From positions 4,630 to 68,629 of the forward strand of contig CALFDJ010000040.1 of assembly GCA_937950325.1 (NCBI GenBank): a stretch of DNA of 64,000 nucleotides. Direction: 5' to 3'. Below are positions 63,083 to 64,000 of the stretch, in pieces. The notes under the pieces are model-generated. The model was not told where the DNA came from. It was given only the letters and a program-made list of their open reading frames with translations, and did not search any database. This stretch comes from an uncultured Collinsella sp. (GTDB lineage Bacteria > Actinomycetota > Coriobacteriia > Coriobacteriales > Coriobacteriaceae). The translations under genes were made by a program, and so were the position numbers. Within the stretch, counting starts at the first letter, position 1. Each line of letters opens with the position of its first letter.

Positions 63083-63844
63083 ATGAGCGTATTCGAAATT
63101 GTGTTTAGTCCGACGGGTGGAACGCGGAAGGTGTCTGGCCTTGTGGCCGGGGCACTGGGCAAGAATACCGTTACCGTCGATCTGACCGATAGCGGGCTAG
63201 ATTTCAGCGCTGTCTCGATGACTGAGGACGACGTGGCCGTAATCTCTGTGCCGGCGTATGCCGGTAGAATCCCGGCTGTGGTGGCTGACCGGTTGGGCAT
63301 GGTGCGCGGCAACGGGGCTCGGGCTGTTTTGGTTTGTGTATACGGAAACCGCGCGTTTGAGGACACGCTCGTGGAGCTGGAGGACGTTGCGAAGCATGCG
63401 GGATTCCGGGTGATCGCGGCAGTTGCAGCCATTGCAGAACATTCCATTGCGCGACAGTTTGCTGCCGGTCGTCCGGATGCGCAGGATGCGGCGCAGCTTG
63501 CTGAGTTTGCTCAGCAAATTCAGCAAAAGCTGTTGGCTGAGGATACATCCGAGCCCTCTATTCCCGGCAATCGTCCTTATAAACAAGCCAGAGGTCACCG
63601 CATGGCACCCGAGGCAACAGAGGATTGCGTCTCCTGCGGTGCGTGCGCCGCGGCGTGCCCCGTTGGTGCTATCGAAAAAGGCGACCCCAAGCGAGCAGCT
63701 GGCGAGGCGTGCATCTCCTGCATGCGCTGCATCGCCGTATGTCCGCGAGGCGCTCGCAAGCTTGATCCCAACAAACTGTCCGCTGTTTCCCAGATGCTGA
63801 GCAAGGTTTGCATCGTGCGGAAGGAATGCGAGCTCTTTATCTAG
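63083..63844 (+). CDS. Flavodoxin-like/4Fe-4S ferredoxin fusion (EFR1-type ferrodoxin)
   Basis: A 253-aa electron carrier. Residues 1-155 form a flavodoxin fold with FSPTGGTRK (about 8-16) as the FMN phosphate loop and VYGNRAFEDTL. Residues about 175-253 hold two 4Fe-4S motifs, CVSCGACAAACP and CISCMRCIAVCP. Proteins of this build are common in anaerobes and may link FMN and ferredoxin pools. The start ATG 63083 has GGGGAGGG; an earlier in-frame start at 63056 has none. Confidence 0.9.
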   Translation: MSVFEIVFSPTGGTRKVSGLVAGALGKNTVTVDLTDSGLDFSAVSMTEDDVAVISVPAYAGRIPAVVADRLGMVRGNGARAVLVCVYGNRAFEDTLVELEDVAKHAGFRVIAAVAAIAEHSIARQFAAGRPDAQDAAQLAEFAQQIQQKLLAEDTSEPSIPGNRPYKQARGHRMAPEATEDCVSCGACAAACPVGAIEKGDPKRAAGEACISCMRCIAVCPRGARKLDPNKLSAVSQMLSKVCIVRKECELFI

Positions 63845-63860
63845 CGCATACGAAATTGGT

Positions 63861-63921
63861 GCAATGGGGCCAGGTTAATCTGCACCAACCTGGTGCAAAC
63901 AAACCTGTCCCCAATGCACCA
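63861..63921. repeat. Family B palindrome after the ferredoxin gene
   Basis: GGGGCCAGGTTAATCTGCACC and GGTGCAAACAAACCTGTCCCC (about 63865-63912) pair with each other. The last 80 bases of the window (63922-64000) show no gene start that I can support. Confidence 0.75.
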
Positions 63922-64000
63922 GAGTGAGGAGTGTTCCCGAGTGCCGGCAGAGACGATATGAGCAGGACATAAAAACATTGAGAGCCCCTGCTGCATGAAA

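Overview
The window looks like a chromosomal segment of a high-GC Coriobacteriia bacterium, most likely Collinsella or a close relative. The basis is the rplQ-truA junction, Ala/Lys/Glu-rich tails on ribosomal proteins L17 and L31, a transketolase split into two genes, a strong preference for GC-ending codons, and very many short intergenic palindromes. The genus is inferred from gene content; no database search was possible.

Layout. 1-14.6 kb is housekeeping: end of rplQ, truA, a family 2 glycosyltransferase, argR, a bifunctional class A penicillin-binding protein (minus), a U32 (RlhA-like) protein, tyrS, adenine deaminase, two Cof-type HAD phosphatases, citrate synthase and an ACT-domain protein. 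14.78-22.06 kb is a probable island bounded by 64-bp near-identical direct repeats. It holds a 5'-truncated tyrosine recombinase, an Xre regulator with a DUF2975 membrane protein, two unusual ABC-2 type exporters (one a permease-ATPase fusion) and a small secreted Tyr-rich peptide. 22.1-35 kb returns to core genes: rpmE with a two-hairpin leader, secA, prfB, a YitT protein, split transketolase, ftsE (with a 170-residue extension) and ftsX, and rnr. 35-40.3 kb has a solo serine recombinase, a VanZ-like protein, an Spx/ArsC-like protein, tRNA-Gln and tRNA-Glu, a TPR protein, smpB, a flavoredoxin and a 47-aa rubredoxin. 40.4-48.4 kb carries mntH (minus) and gltBD. 48.7-52.4 kb is accessory: an unknown protein, an AbiEi/DUF559-like gene bracketed by palindromes, and an amidohydrolase. 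52.5-56.3 kb is a zinc-ribbon membrane protein and a copper module (csoR, copZ, copA) with a CsoR-like operator. 56.5-59.7 kb is a Ser/Thr kinase plus FHA protein pair (minus). 60-64 kb has a DEAD-box helicase and a flavodoxin/ferredoxin fusion.

How the parts work together. Copper homeostasis (CsoR senses, CopZ carries, CopA exports), ammonium assimilation (GltB/GltD), trans-translation and RNA decay (SmpB, RNase R), and kinase/FHA signalling each form recognisable modules. The most distinctive property is in the non-coding DNA: at least five families of imperfect palindromes fill intergenic spaces. One family (nine full copies, arms like GTCTTGATCTGTAAC) shows compensatory changes in its stem and occurs as a pair on each side of a lone nuclease-fold gene at 49.6-50.7 kb. 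That arrangement, the direct-repeat island with its secreted peptide and exporters, and a 32-bp perfect inverted repeat enclosing a HAD gene are the best candidates for undescribed biology.
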